DNA from: a virus
Virus record (IMG/VR): IMGVR_UViG_3300042924_001487
Span: 1 to 26,326 of that record
DNA length: 26,326 nucleotides
Strand: one strand, 5' to 3'
Part shown: positions 17,973 through 26,028 of the stretch, in pieces
Position numbering within the stretch: position 1 is the stretch's first letter
Layout of the letters: the number at the start of each line of letters is the position of its first letter
Notes under the pieces: generated by a model
Databases searched by the model: none
What the model was told of the DNA's origin: nothing
What the model saw: only the letters and a program-made list of their open reading frames with translations
Program-made: the position numbers and the translations under genes

Positions 17973-20534
17973 CTACCTCGCTAGGGCGTTACGGTTTTGC
18001 TCTTCCCTTCTCAACTTGTTCCGATCTTCTCTGCTAATAGCAGCCGGAACTTGCGGTGTGATGGCAAGGGCAGGTGGGAACTTATAAGGGGAAAACAACG
18101 CCTCTCCAACCGCGCCACGCTGATAAGCCTTGCGCCGAGTTCCAAATACACTAACTCGTTCCTCAAGCGCGTTACCAAGTGCGCGAGCGGCAGTATTAGA
18201 GTTAAGCAATTCAACGGCCAAGTCAGCCGCTTGTTTGGTGTCTAACTTGCCTTTTAGTCGAGCAATGATCCAGTTAGCAAGCATAACGTTGCTGTCCAAG
18301 AACGGAGGCAACTCACGGTCTTGCGCGACAATCTTGCCGGGACCAACTCCGCTTGATCGAGATGCGTCGTTTACAAGTTTTACAAAGGCACGCTGGTCAT
18401 TTAGCGTGCGATTAATCTCGTCAACAACTTGACGCACAGCCGGTTCATCAAGCGCAGCAGCCGTTACGGTTCTTGCTGATTGCTCTGGCGTTGCCGTCAA
18501 GCCAGCAGTTTTTTCCGCAACATAGCGTGTCAGGTCTTCCAACCTAGATCGACGCCCTTCAACGCTTGTGGCGACCTTGCCAAACTTGTTCAATTCGGCG
18601 CGGATGCCCATGCCAGCGTTGTCTAATATGCCAAGCGCAGCGGCGTGGTCGCGCATAAACTTTTCGTGGTCTTCAGGCGCTATCTTCGCGCCCTTAACAA
18701 CTTTTTGTTTATACAAGTCCAAGATGCCAGCCTTAGTGGCTGCCATAGCCTTCTTGTTATCGCCCAGTGCAAGCACAAATCGACGGGCATTGTCTGGGTC
18801 GGCGGGGTTAATAATGGTGGCAACGACTTTAGCCGGAGCGACCATTTGCACGCCGGTAGCGCCTTCTCGCTCAAGGTTAGCGACCCACCCTTCTCTAAAC
18901 GGCGTTGCAATTCGAGTCTGATATAAATTAAGGGCTTCTTTGTAAAGCAAATTGGCTTTTTCAGGTACGCCCGCCTTGATTGACTCGTCTACCGCGCTAC
19001 GCAACTTATACAAATTTGACAGCGTTTTGACGGATTCGCTGTCGGTCTTACCCAACAACTTAGCAACGTCCATGTTGATAGCCTTAATAATGCTATCAGC
19101 GCCTTCAAGGGTAACTTGAGGCGGAACTGGTCGCGCAGGCGGACGCTCGCCACCTACGCTGCCAAATCCTGCGTCAACATCTCTCGGCATCGTAAACTTG
19201 TATTCGCTAAGGATTTGAGATGTTTTCTCAGCCAAACCCGGATTCAATCGAGTCAGCGGATCGGACTCAATCTGCCGTGCAGCAATAATTACTGGCTCAA
19301 TGCTGAACGAATCTGGGGCGGCATTAAATGCAGCCTCATAAGCAGGGCGCACCACTTCACGACGCACCTTCTCAATTTCTTTTTCACGGGCAACAGTAAT
19401 TTGACGGCCCATGCGGGGCTGATCAGCGCCCGGAACTCCGCGAGGCAGTATGATTGCTTGCGATTCTAAACGACCTGTTTCGTTAGCCAGTCGGCGGTTT
19501 ACATCCGCCAATTCGTTTTCCATACGCTGATTAATCGCCGTATCACGAGCGCGATACATGTCAGAGACATTCGGCTTGGCGTATCGAGTGGTTGCTAGTA
19601 ACGAGGCAAAGGAAGAGTTGTTTGTGCGAACAGCAACCTGCTCTGGCGTCATGCCAGATTCAAGCATGTCGATTGCGGCTTGCAACCTCATGGGGTCGTT
19701 ATTAAATGACTCCAGCAATGCTCTTGATCGAACGCGCTCTAATCCACTCTTAGAAAGCGGCTCGGTCAGGGAATACAACTTCTGGCCTATAGCCTTGGTT
19801 CCGGCTGCTGCCATACTCGGAATCATGCTGCCGCCCAAACCGGCAAGAAGTTGTGCGTATTCGTTTCCGCCAATATCGGCCACATAGGCCGTTGAAGCGC
19901 CACCAGAAAGCGCAGCCAAGGTTTGCACCCCCGGATCTTTTGCCATTGCTGACAAAACATTCTGCGTGGTTCCCGGCCCAACAGGGGCTTGCTGAGATTT
20001 ACCAAGCATTGTCAGCAAGTAATTCTCAACCGCGTTTGCCGGTTGGCGAAATTCAATTTGCCTTGCAAGGTCAGACGTTAAATCTGCTGCTGGTCGAACA
20101 CCGCTGGCGATTGTTTCCAGCGCACGCGGGGTGGCCGCGCCGGGAACTCCAAACTCCGCAACTGTGCGGAGAGCCCGGCTGCCGCGACTGGTTGGCTCGC
20201 TAATTATTTCGTCGCCATACAGTTCACGGATCGCTTGAGACGGCGACTTCATTCCAAGTACGGTTGAAGCAATGTCTCCAATAAGCAAACCGCCCGTAGC
20301 AGCGGCGGACATAAGCGGACCACCAGCCAAAAAACCAGCGCCACCTACCGTGGCATACGGAGCAATCGCAGGATTGATTACCTCACGAGCAATCTGTGCC
20401 GCACTACTAACAACGCGCTGCGGGAAAGTTTCTTCAGGAACATAATCCTCAAATTTATCAAACGGGTCCGTTTCCGGCGCATCTGCAAATTTTGCAAACG
20501 GGTCGTCTTTTTCAACCTTGCTTGGTTGTGCCAT
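17973..20534 (-). CDS. Large ejection (internal virion) protein, putative
   Basis: The 853-aa product has an N-terminal repeat of the unit DPFxKFxD (DDPFAKFADAPETDPFDKFE), a Gly/Ala-rich hydrophobic stretch at about 56-95 (VGGAGFLAGGPLMSAAATGG), and a long helical, charged remainder. Large helical proteins with a hydrophobic N-terminal part encoded last in the tail and injection block of P22-type phages are ejected with the DNA and form part of the trans-envelope channel. That role is inferred from size, composition and order; no catalytic motif is seen. The start overlaps the upstream stop as TAATG. Confidence 0.65.
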   Translation of the reverse strand: MAQPSKVEKDDPFAKFADAPETDPFDKFEDYVPEETFPQRVVSSAAQIAREVINPAIAPYATVGGAGFLAGGPLMSAAATGGLLIGDIASTVLGMKSPSQAIRELYGDEIISEPTSRGSRALRTVAEFGVPGAATPRALETIASGVRPAADLTSDLARQIEFRQPANAVENYLLTMLGKSQQAPVGPGTTQNVLSAMAKDPGVQTLAALSGGASTAYVADIGGNEYAQLLAGLGGSMIPSMAAAGTKAIGQKLYSLTEPLSKSGLERVRSRALLESFNNDPMRLQAAIDMLESGMTPEQVAVRTNNSSFASLLATTRYAKPNVSDMYRARDTAINQRMENELADVNRRLANETGRLESQAIILPRGVPGADQPRMGRQITVAREKEIEKVRREVVRPAYEAAFNAAPDSFSIEPVIIAARQIESDPLTRLNPGLAEKTSQILSEYKFTMPRDVDAGFGSVGGERPPARPVPPQVTLEGADSIIKAINMDVAKLLGKTDSESVKTLSNLYKLRSAVDESIKAGVPEKANLLYKEALNLYQTRIATPFREGWVANLEREGATGVQMVAPAKVVATIINPADPDNARRFVLALGDNKKAMAATKAGILDLYKQKVVKGAKIAPEDHEKFMRDHAAALGILDNAGMGIRAELNKFGKVATSVEGRRSRLEDLTRYVAEKTAGLTATPEQSARTVTAAALDEPAVRQVVDEINRTLNDQRAFVKLVNDASRSSGVGPGKIVAQDRELPPFLDSNVMLANWIIARLKGKLDTKQAADLAVELLNSNTAARALGNALEERVSVFGTRRKAYQRGAVGEALFSPYKFPPALAITPQVPAAISREDRNKLRREEQNRNALAR

Positions 20535-21889
20535 TAACGCACCTTTCGTTTGCCATTAGGTGTAATAAACACCGTACCCGGAGGCAGATTCTCCGCCTCC
20601 TCAACGGTTTTTACTCTAATTGGGTTAGCAGCGCTTTGTGCAGCGCTTTCTCGGTCGGCGTATTTTTTCATCTCAGGGCGATCAAACAATGACTTGCTTC
20701 CGGGGCCGTCTCGCCATGCTTGCGCCGCGCCTCGATAAGTTCCATTCTCTGCTTCCCAATCGTCATAAAACTTGAGTTGCTCATTGTCTTGAGCAATAAC
20801 AGCCTTTTCCAAATCAATTAGGAATTTATTGGAATCGGTCAACTTTCGGTAACTTGCCCAAGTATCTTCAGCGCGCTGGGCGTCACCTTCGGTTTGGGTG
20901 CCAGCCTGCTGACTCAACTTAAACAAGATTCTGTCTTTAACAGCAACGGCAAACGCATCCGCGCTCTGAACCTTCTCGGCTGCTTCAACATCTGCAAGGC
21001 CAAGCGAAACAAGAACTCGACGAGCCTCTGTAGTGGCTTCAGCGCCAAATCCAGTTTCAAATTTATTCAATGCACTAGCGGCTCGCTGGAGGCTTGGCAG
21101 TGTTCTGCGCCCTTGTACCGCTCTGTCTCGAATGGTGTCGTACTCTTTAACGCGACTCTTTGCCTTTTCAACTTCTTCGGCAGTATCGCCCTTTTCAACC
21201 GTTGTAATGTTTTGCGGTCTATTTGGGGACTCTGTAACTGTGCGTTGACTACCCGGCACGGTTTCAGCCTTGCCCGGATATAGGCTCGGCATTGAAATAA
21301 CTTCTTTAGTGGCACCCAAATCCATGGTGACAAAGTTTCTTGCCATGGCCTTTTCCAAGCCAAGTGCAGATTGGGCAATTAACTGATCCAATCCTCCGGG
21401 TTGTTGCAGCGCAGCCTGAATCCTTGCATCGGCTTGGCTTTTATCAAGACCAATGCGCTTAAAATATCGTTGCAGCACTGGGTTTGTATGCTGCATCTCA
21501 TGCCACTGAACATAAGCATTCGCTTTTTGGTCAGGCGGCAATGCGCTGATGCCCTCAAGCATCCTTCTGGACAAATCCATTTCCGCGCCAACTAACGTAT
21601 TTTCTTCTTTTTGCCCAGTGGTCATCGCATTTTGGGCTTCTTGCAACTCTTTGGCCTTTTTAAAAAGGCCTGCTTGCATTAACACATCTGGGGTCAACGC
21701 AACGCCACCCGGCTGCCGTGACGCAGAAACCAGTTGGTTAAATCCTTGCGCCTCACGAGCAGCCAATTCATTAGCAGCAATCTCAGACTGAGCCTGCTTC
21801 ATAGCCAGCGCATTACGGGCAAACGTCATCGGGTTTTCGATCTGAATACCCGGCAGTTGAGCGGTTACGATCTGTGGGTTAATAGGCAT
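20534..21889 (-). CDS. Ejection-type internal virion protein, putative (451 aa)
   Basis: The product begins MPINPQIVTAQLPGIQIENP, then long Ala/Gln/Glu-rich helices (MTFARNALAMKQAQSEIAAN) and a helical middle. The C-terminus reads TVEEAENLPPGTVFITPNGK, a short beta motif I have seen at the ends of phage structural proteins. No membrane segment or enzyme motif is visible. It lies between two other ejection-type genes. A P22 gp20/gp16-like role is inferred from order and composition. Confidence 0.65.
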   Translation of the reverse strand: MPINPQIVTAQLPGIQIENPMTFARNALAMKQAQSEIAANELAAREAQGFNQLVSASRQPGGVALTPDVLMQAGLFKKAKELQEAQNAMTTGQKEENTLVGAEMDLSRRMLEGISALPPDQKANAYVQWHEMQHTNPVLQRYFKRIGLDKSQADARIQAALQQPGGLDQLIAQSALGLEKAMARNFVTMDLGATKEVISMPSLYPGKAETVPGSQRTVTESPNRPQNITTVEKGDTAEEVEKAKSRVKEYDTIRDRAVQGRRTLPSLQRAASALNKFETGFGAEATTEARRVLVSLGLADVEAAEKVQSADAFAVAVKDRILFKLSQQAGTQTEGDAQRAEDTWASYRKLTDSNKFLIDLEKAVIAQDNEQLKFYDDWEAENGTYRGAAQAWRDGPGSKSLFDRPEMKKYADRESAAQSAANPIRVKTVEEAENLPPGTVFITPNGKRKVR

Positions 21890-21892
21890 ACA

Positions 21893-22582
21893 TCACCCCT
21901 GACCCGCTTGCGGATATGCGCGGTTCAACCAGTTCAACCCTTGGTTGTAATTCACATATTGGCCGATAGCGTTTTGCAGCGCACTGCCCATGCCAAGATA
22001 GCCAGATGCTCTTGCGGCGCCGCCAGCCATTAACAAGTTACCGACGTTTTCGCCGTATTGACCCGCTTGATTTGAAACTTGCTGAGTCGCAGTTTGACCG
22101 GCGCCATACAAACTACCAAGGGCGCCGAGGCGTGTGCCTAATTGGGATTGAGCGCGGTTAAACGCGTTCGTGTATTCCTGCGAGGCCAAGTCCTGACCGA
22201 AACGCTGTGCGCCTTTAAGCATGGAACCAGACAACAAACCACCGCGAGCAGCAGCAGATCGCTCTAACGCCTTCTGACCTTCCGACAAGCGGAACGCGTA
22301 ACCGGGGTCCATCTGCAAGTCTTCCGGTCGATAGCCGCGAGTCAGCATCCCGTAATCAGCAGCCGTTTCATCACCGCCAATACCAAGCAAACGCATCAGT
22401 TCGTTTTGCGAAGTAATGCCTGCTTTGCGGAACGGTTCTGCCAGTTCCTTTTGCTCAAGGAAAATTTCCTTTTGCACTTCGGCAGCGCGGTCTGATGCTC
22501 GTTCTTGAGCCTTACCGGCTTGACGTGAAGAATACGCGCCAACGGCTGCGCTAGTGGCTATGGCTGCGGCGATCCAAGTCAT
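21893..22582 (-). CDS. DNA ejection/transfer protein, P22 gp7-like
   Basis: The 229-aa product starts with a hydrophobic Ala-rich helix (MTWIAAAIATSAAVGAYSSR) and a charged helix, then contains MDPGYAFRLSEGQKALERSA, AARGGLLSGSMLKGAQRFGQ and DLASQEYTNAFNRAQSQLGT. This 'DPGYxFRLxEGxKALERSAAARGGLLSG' pattern is typical of the DNA transfer proteins of P22-like and related podoviruses, which are ejected into the host envelope. The start overlaps the cupin-like gene by 4 nt (ATGA). Confidence 0.8.
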   Translation of the reverse strand: MTWIAAAIATSAAVGAYSSRQAGKAQERASDRAAEVQKEIFLEQKELAEPFRKAGITSQNELMRLLGIGGDETAADYGMLTRGYRPEDLQMDPGYAFRLSEGQKALERSAAARGGLLSGSMLKGAQRFGQDLASQEYTNAFNRAQSQLGTRLGALGSLYGAGQTATQQVSNQAGQYGENVGNLLMAGGAARASGYLGMGSALQNAIGQYVNYNQGLNWLNRAYPQAGQG

Positions 22583-23040
22583 GGCAATGCCTCATTAGGT
22601 TTCTCAATCTGAGGTTTCTTCAGATTGTTGTGTGCGTCAAACAATGCTGCCTCTTCCGGCTCAATTAACTCAGCCTCAATGTCATCTAGGTCGGTTTTAT
22701 CCGTCTGGTGGACGGTTATACCAACAGCGTCAGTTAAGGCCAACGTAACACGTTTTGTTCCCGGTTTTGATTCTACAACGTCCCCGGCTCTGAGCAATCT
22801 CATACCAGTCTCAGTCCAAGCAATTATTTCCCCGGCAGCGCAGAGGAAAAAATGGTCTTTCTTGTGGACCTTTCCCACAATCAGCGTCCCGGCAGGCCGA
22901 AACACTTTGCGGCAGTACATGCCGCTAGAAAAGTAATGCTCCGTAGCCAATTCGGCTTGGGGCAACTTGATGGCTTCGTCCTGAAGCCGCTCAATTTGCT
23001 CCCGAGTAGGGATCTGAATTGGCAGGTCTAGTTCGGTCAC
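22579..23040 (-). CDS. Cupin-like virion-associated protein (153 aa)
   Basis: The middle (about 36-115) reads HYFSSGMYCRKVFRPAGTLI, VGKVHKKDHFFLCAAGEIIA, then RLLRAGDVVESKPGTKRVTL, which looks like a small double-stranded beta-helix (cupin). The His residues in the strand KVHKKDHF could bind metal. Related proteins are found in tailed-phage structural blocks with no proven role. The tail is acidic and probably flexible. The start overlaps the upstream structural gene stop as ATGA. Confidence 0.7.
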   Translation of the reverse strand: MTELDLPIQIPTREQIERLQDEAIKLPQAELATEHYFSSGMYCRKVFRPAGTLIVGKVHKKDHFFLCAAGEIIAWTETGMRLLRAGDVVESKPGTKRVTLALTDAVGITVHQTDKTDLDDIEAELIEPEEAALFDAHNNLKKPQIEKPNEALP

Positions 23041-23372
23041 GACACTTCCCGACCAGAGGATCGGATGTTGATAGCCGAGGCGGTACCGGCAATCGTGGAG
23101 ATAAATCCACCCGGTTGCAGCACATGGCCGACCAATTCAGGGAACGTATACGTCTCCGAGGGCAGCAGGGTCTTGTTCTTGATGATCAAGTTCTGGTTGC
23201 CCGACGCGTCAAACTGCGTCACGAGGTTGACCGACAGGGTAGCCGCCGATGCGCTGTAATTCGTGGCCGTGAACTTGTCGATAATGGTCGAGACGTTCGT
23301 GGCCACGTATTGTGTTGTTTGGGTATTTTCTGCAATTTTTGCAGGAATTAATACTTTAACGTTAACAGCCAT
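23037..23372 (-). CDS. Small virion structural protein, intact copy with recoded 5' end (110 aa)
   Basis: The product starts MAVNVKVLIPAKIAENTQT and continues TQYVATNVSTIIDKFTATNY as a beta-rich protein, with SETYTFPELVGHVLQPGGFI, consistent with a small head or tail decoration-type protein; I do not recognise the family. The first 19 residues are identical to those of the upstream HNH gene but are encoded with different synonymous codons. Third-position GC is low over the first 21 codons (2 of the 18 codons that follow ATG in the duplicated part) and jumps to GC-rich from the TAC codon at 23309. Its ribosome site (AAAGGAA) overlaps the HNH stop. Confidence 0.85.
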   Translation of the reverse strand: MAVNVKVLIPAKIAENTQTTQYVATNVSTIIDKFTATNYSASAATLSVNLVTQFDASGNQNLIIKNKTLLPSETYTFPELVGHVLQPGGFISTIAGTASAINIRSSGREVS

Positions 23373-23800
23373 AAAAAATTCCTTTAAACATGTGCCCAGA
23401 CTGTTCGTCTGATGACTTGATCAATTAGGCTGGCGGATACTTGATACTTCTTGGCTAACGCAATTACGCCGGTTTGACGGCTTTTGGGCTTGTATTGGCT
23501 TCTAATGCAAATAACGTCTTGTTCAGTTAATCGAGCATTTCCGTTCTTACTGCCTCGCGCATCCCTGTTTCTTTCATGGCGATCACGAGTGTTATCAGCG
23601 TTTGTTCCAATTTCTAAGTGATTTGGATTAATGCAAGCAGGATTGTCGCACTTGTGGCGCACACAAAGCCCTTTAATTGACTCCAACGGCACTTGATTTG
23701 CTTCGCAGTAAGCAAGCCGATGTGCCTTTAGAAGTTTTTTGCCTCTGTGGACAATTCCATATCCATCTCGGCTTTTGAAGCCAATCCAATCAAAGCAGCC
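23310..23800 (-). mobile_element. Inferred homing element: HNH endonuclease plus recoded 5' rescue segment
   Basis: The ~490-bp segment between the native-looking start of the virion gene (23857-23801) and its native-looking continuation (from 23309) contains the HNH domain, its stop, a new ribosome site and a recoded version of the first 21 codons. Removing it and joining the flanks would restore one uninterrupted GC-rich virion gene. Boundaries are estimates based on the codon-use break and the end of protein identity. The duplicated 57 bp differ at 14 positions, all synonymous. Confidence 0.75.
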
Positions 23801-23857
23801 AGTCTGCGTGTTCTCGGCAATCTTGGCCGGGATTAGGACTTTTACGTTAACTGCCAT
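23384..23857 (-). CDS. HNH homing endonuclease fused to the N-terminus of a virion protein
   Basis: The 157-aa product begins with 19 residues identical to the N-terminus of the downstream virion protein, then at G20 enters an HNH_3-type nuclease: CFDWIGF, DGYG, KAHRLAY, then CVRHKCDNPACINPNHLEIG with Cys65, Cys70, Cys75 and His80 as likely zinc ligands and His68 as the likely catalytic residue. The C-terminal third (ARLTEQDVICIRSQY, ALAKKYQVSASLIDQVIRRT) is a helix-turn-helix DNA-binding module usual in phage homing endonucleases. It uses the native virion start and ribosome site. It probably cuts uninterrupted alleles of this gene. Confidence 0.93.
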   Translation of the reverse strand: MAVNVKVLIPAKIAENTQTGCFDWIGFKSRDGYGIVHRGKKLLKAHRLAYCEANQVPLESIKGLCVRHKCDNPACINPNHLEIGTNADNTRDRHERNRDARGSKNGNARLTEQDVICIRSQYKPKSRQTGVIALAKKYQVSASLIDQVIRRTVWAHV

Positions 23858-23864
23858 GTGTCAC

Positions 23865-24524
23865 CTAAAAGGTAAATACCATTCGGACGCGGCCATTGAC
23901 GCCAGCCTTGCCCGGATCGCCGCCCTCTACCGGATCGCCACCGTCACCGCCAGCGCCACCGACAAGGCTGCCCACACCGGCAATCGGCGTAGCACCCGGC
24001 TGCGTGAAGGCTGCGCCACCGTTACCGTTCGTATTGGTCGTATTGCCGCCTGACGCCGTTCCGCCAGCACCCTGCTGACTGCCGAATATGCCGATGCCGC
24101 CATAACCGCCGAAGCCGCCCGTACAGATCATTTCAGGCAGGGCATAGGTTCCGGCATAGGCCACAGACTGACCGCCTGCACCGCCTACAGCGTCGCCTAC
24201 AGTGCCGCCTTGACCAGCCTCACCGACAGTGTACAGAATCGTTTTACCGGCGTCTGGGGCAGTTAGCACCAGCACGGTCTTGGAGTAAGCACCTCCACCA
24301 CCACCGCCGCCGGGGTTCTCTTGCGGCTCGTACAGGAACTCGCCAAATATCTGGGTAACAGTACCGTAGCCACCGCCACCGCCCGCACCCCATACCTCAA
24401 TGGTGACGCCCGTCGCACTGGCAGGAATCGTGACGCTGCCCGACCCGGACGATGCGTCGAATACACCGGCACCGGCTCCCCCCGTCGTGCCTGCAATCGC
24501 CGCTGCTAAGGTAGCGCCGCCCAT
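23865..24524 (-). CDS. Glycine-rich tail/receptor-binding protein (219 aa)
   Basis: I chose the ATG at 24524, which overlaps the upstream stop as TAATG; an in-frame start 30 bases earlier is less likely. The first 50 residues are a short adaptor (MGGATLAAAIAGTTGGAG), followed by SVTIPASATGVTIEVWGAGG and a long Gly-rich region with GGGGGGAYSKTVLVL and repeated GGxGG units. This matches Gly-rich phage tail proteins that form triple-stranded or polyglycine-helix tips, as in some adhesins. It follows two fibre genes, supporting a distal tail role. Confidence 0.75.
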   Translation of the reverse strand: MGGATLAAAIAGTTGGAGAGVFDASSGSGSVTIPASATGVTIEVWGAGGGGGYGTVTQIFGEFLYEPQENPGGGGGGGAYSKTVLVLTAPDAGKTILYTVGEAGQGGTVGDAVGGAGGQSVAYAGTYALPEMICTGGFGGYGGIGIFGSQQGAGGTASGGNTTNTNGNGGAAFTQPGATPIAGVGSLVGGAGGDGGDPVEGGDPGKAGVNGRVRMVFTF

Positions 24525-25324
24525 TAGGTCAATCCCGCTCCGCTGATCAGCCAAGAAGTGCTGCCAATCTTGACGCAGGTAGCCAAGCCGTTACGAGCCA
24601 ACGTGCGCGTGCCGGTCGTGGTGCTGTTCGCCAGAGTCAGCGTGTCAGTCGTAATGGAAATCGACAACGCGCTGGTATTGACGTTGACGATAATAATCAC
24701 GGTGCCCACTGGGAACGCGACCGCCGAGTTAGCCGGAATGGTCAGCGTCAGGCTGGTGCCATTCATCAAAATGGACTTGCCGCGATCTGCCAGCACTAAC
24801 TGATAGTTAGCCGTCTTAGATACCTGCGGGGCTTCTCGATAGCCGACCGCATAGTTGGCGCTAACCGTATCGTTGTCTGGGATTAGCGGCGTGCCCGTAA
24901 ACGTGGGCGAGGCAATCGGCGCATAGGTCGCCGCAGCGGTCGCTGCCGTAATGCTGTCCGTAATGCCGTAACCCGCCAGCGTCGTCGGCGTGCCGGTAAT
25001 GGTTGACCACGCCACGCTTTCGGTGGAGATGTCATTAACGCCCGCAATATCGTCGTACTCACCAATCTGAACGTCGTTAGAGTCAGTCAGCACGAAACGA
25101 TATTTAACGCCTTCCGCCAGCCACATGTCCTCGGGCAGTCGTCCGCCAGAGTCAAGGATGATGGGGTTAGCGTTAGTCGTCGTGCCGCTAATAGACGTAT
25201 ACGTCGCTCGCGGGGTAGTAGTGCCAGCGTCGTAGGTGTAGATCTTTCCGCCCGACAGCACGGCGCCGTCGTCGGTAAAGAACTGCGCCCCGGCTCCTGC
25301 GAAGGCTGAAAGGTAAACGGTCAT
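24524..25324 (-). CDS. Tail fibre protein (266 aa)
   Basis: The N-terminal 60-80 residues include FFTDDGAVLSGGKIYTYDAG and TTTPRATYTSISGTT, a pattern common in head-binding or tail-attachment domains of podovirus tail spikes and fibres. The middle contains short Ala/Thr repeats (DSITAATAAATYAPIASPTF, TGTPLIP), typical of fibre shafts, and the C-terminal part is beta-rich with LTLTIPANSAVAFPVGTVII. It probably anchors or builds the adsorption apparatus. The start overlaps the upstream stop as ATGA. Confidence 0.8.
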   Translation of the reverse strand: MTVYLSAFAGAGAQFFTDDGAVLSGGKIYTYDAGTTTPRATYTSISGTTTNANPIILDSGGRLPEDMWLAEGVKYRFVLTDSNDVQIGEYDDIAGVNDISTESVAWSTITGTPTTLAGYGITDSITAATAAATYAPIASPTFTGTPLIPDNDTVSANYAVGYREAPQVSKTANYQLVLADRGKSILMNGTSLTLTIPANSAVAFPVGTVIIIVNVNTSALSISITTDTLTLANSTTTGTRTLARNGLATCVKIGSTSWLISGAGLT

Positions 25325-26028
25325 ACGTACACCTGCATAACAGTCAAAATGATGGAAGGAATGGCCGGAACGGGAGCGGCAGCCGCAAAGTTTTGCAACT
25401 GCACGTCTAGTGCATCCACGGAAAAGTACAACTGAAAGTAATCGCCGTTAGACAACGGCAAGAAAAAGTTAGCGGCAGAGAAGATTTCGGCATTGTTGCC
25501 TTGAATCTGAATCAGTGACGCAGAGTTGGCTACGTTAGTGCCGTTGATAGCAGGCCAAATATACAGTCGCCCCGTACCGCCCGAAGTCTTGTCTACCTGA
25601 ATAGAAAACTGGACGTTGTAGATAGCGGGTCGAGTAACTTTAATCTTGCTGCTATCGGCTGGGTCACGGTAAACGCCATACGCGGGATCAGCGTTGTTGT
25701 ACGTGATGGCATACGCTGTATTGATGACGGCTGCTGCTTGCGTCTGCGTTGAGTAAAACGACCCGTAGTTGATAAGACCAGGCTCAAACCGAGGTGGGCC
25801 TTTTTGCAGATCGTCTATCTGGCCTTTAACAACCGCCATTTCGTCTTCAACGTTAGCGGCCAACGAAGGCGTCAACTCAAGGTCAGCAATGGTGGTTTGC
25901 GTAGTGCCACCGCCCGTTAACTGGTACTGGTTGTTAAGAAACCGAAACCACTCACGCGAAATCTGGCCGGTGCGCTCGTCAATAAACGGCACACGCGGAG
26001 CAGGGATTTGCGTGATGTTCTGGGTCAC
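25321..26028 (-). CDS. Virion tail protein with C-terminal jelly-roll-like domain (235 aa)
   Basis: The N-terminal 50 residues (NITQIPAPRVPFIDERTGQI, SREWFRFLNNQYQLTGGG) are a conserved adaptor seen in phage tail proteins. A short coiled-coil follows (NVEDEMAVVKGQIDDLQKG). The C-terminal 140 residues (INTAYAITYNNADPAYGVY, YNVQFSIQVDKTSGGTGRLY, IWPAINGTNV, NGDYFQLYFSV) look like a C1q-like jelly roll. It lies directly after the gp10-like gene and upstream of the fibre genes. Adaptor plus adhesin function is inferred. Confidence 0.8.
   Translation of the reverse strand: MTQNITQIPAPRVPFIDERTGQISREWFRFLNNQYQLTGGGTTQTTIADLELTPSLAANVEDEMAVVKGQIDDLQKGPPRFEPGLINYGSFYSTQTQAAAVINTAYAITYNNADPAYGVYRDPADSSKIKVTRPAIYNVQFSIQVDKTSGGTGRLYIWPAINGTNVANSASLIQIQGNNAEIFSAANFFLPLSNGDYFQLYFSVDALDVQLQNFAAAAPVPAIPSIILTVMQVYV

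Noticed and set aside
23310-23857. Group I intron or intein hosting the HNH gene
   Set aside because: The downstream gene has its own full start codon, ribosome site and N-terminus, so no splicing is needed; no intron core or intein splice motifs are seen.
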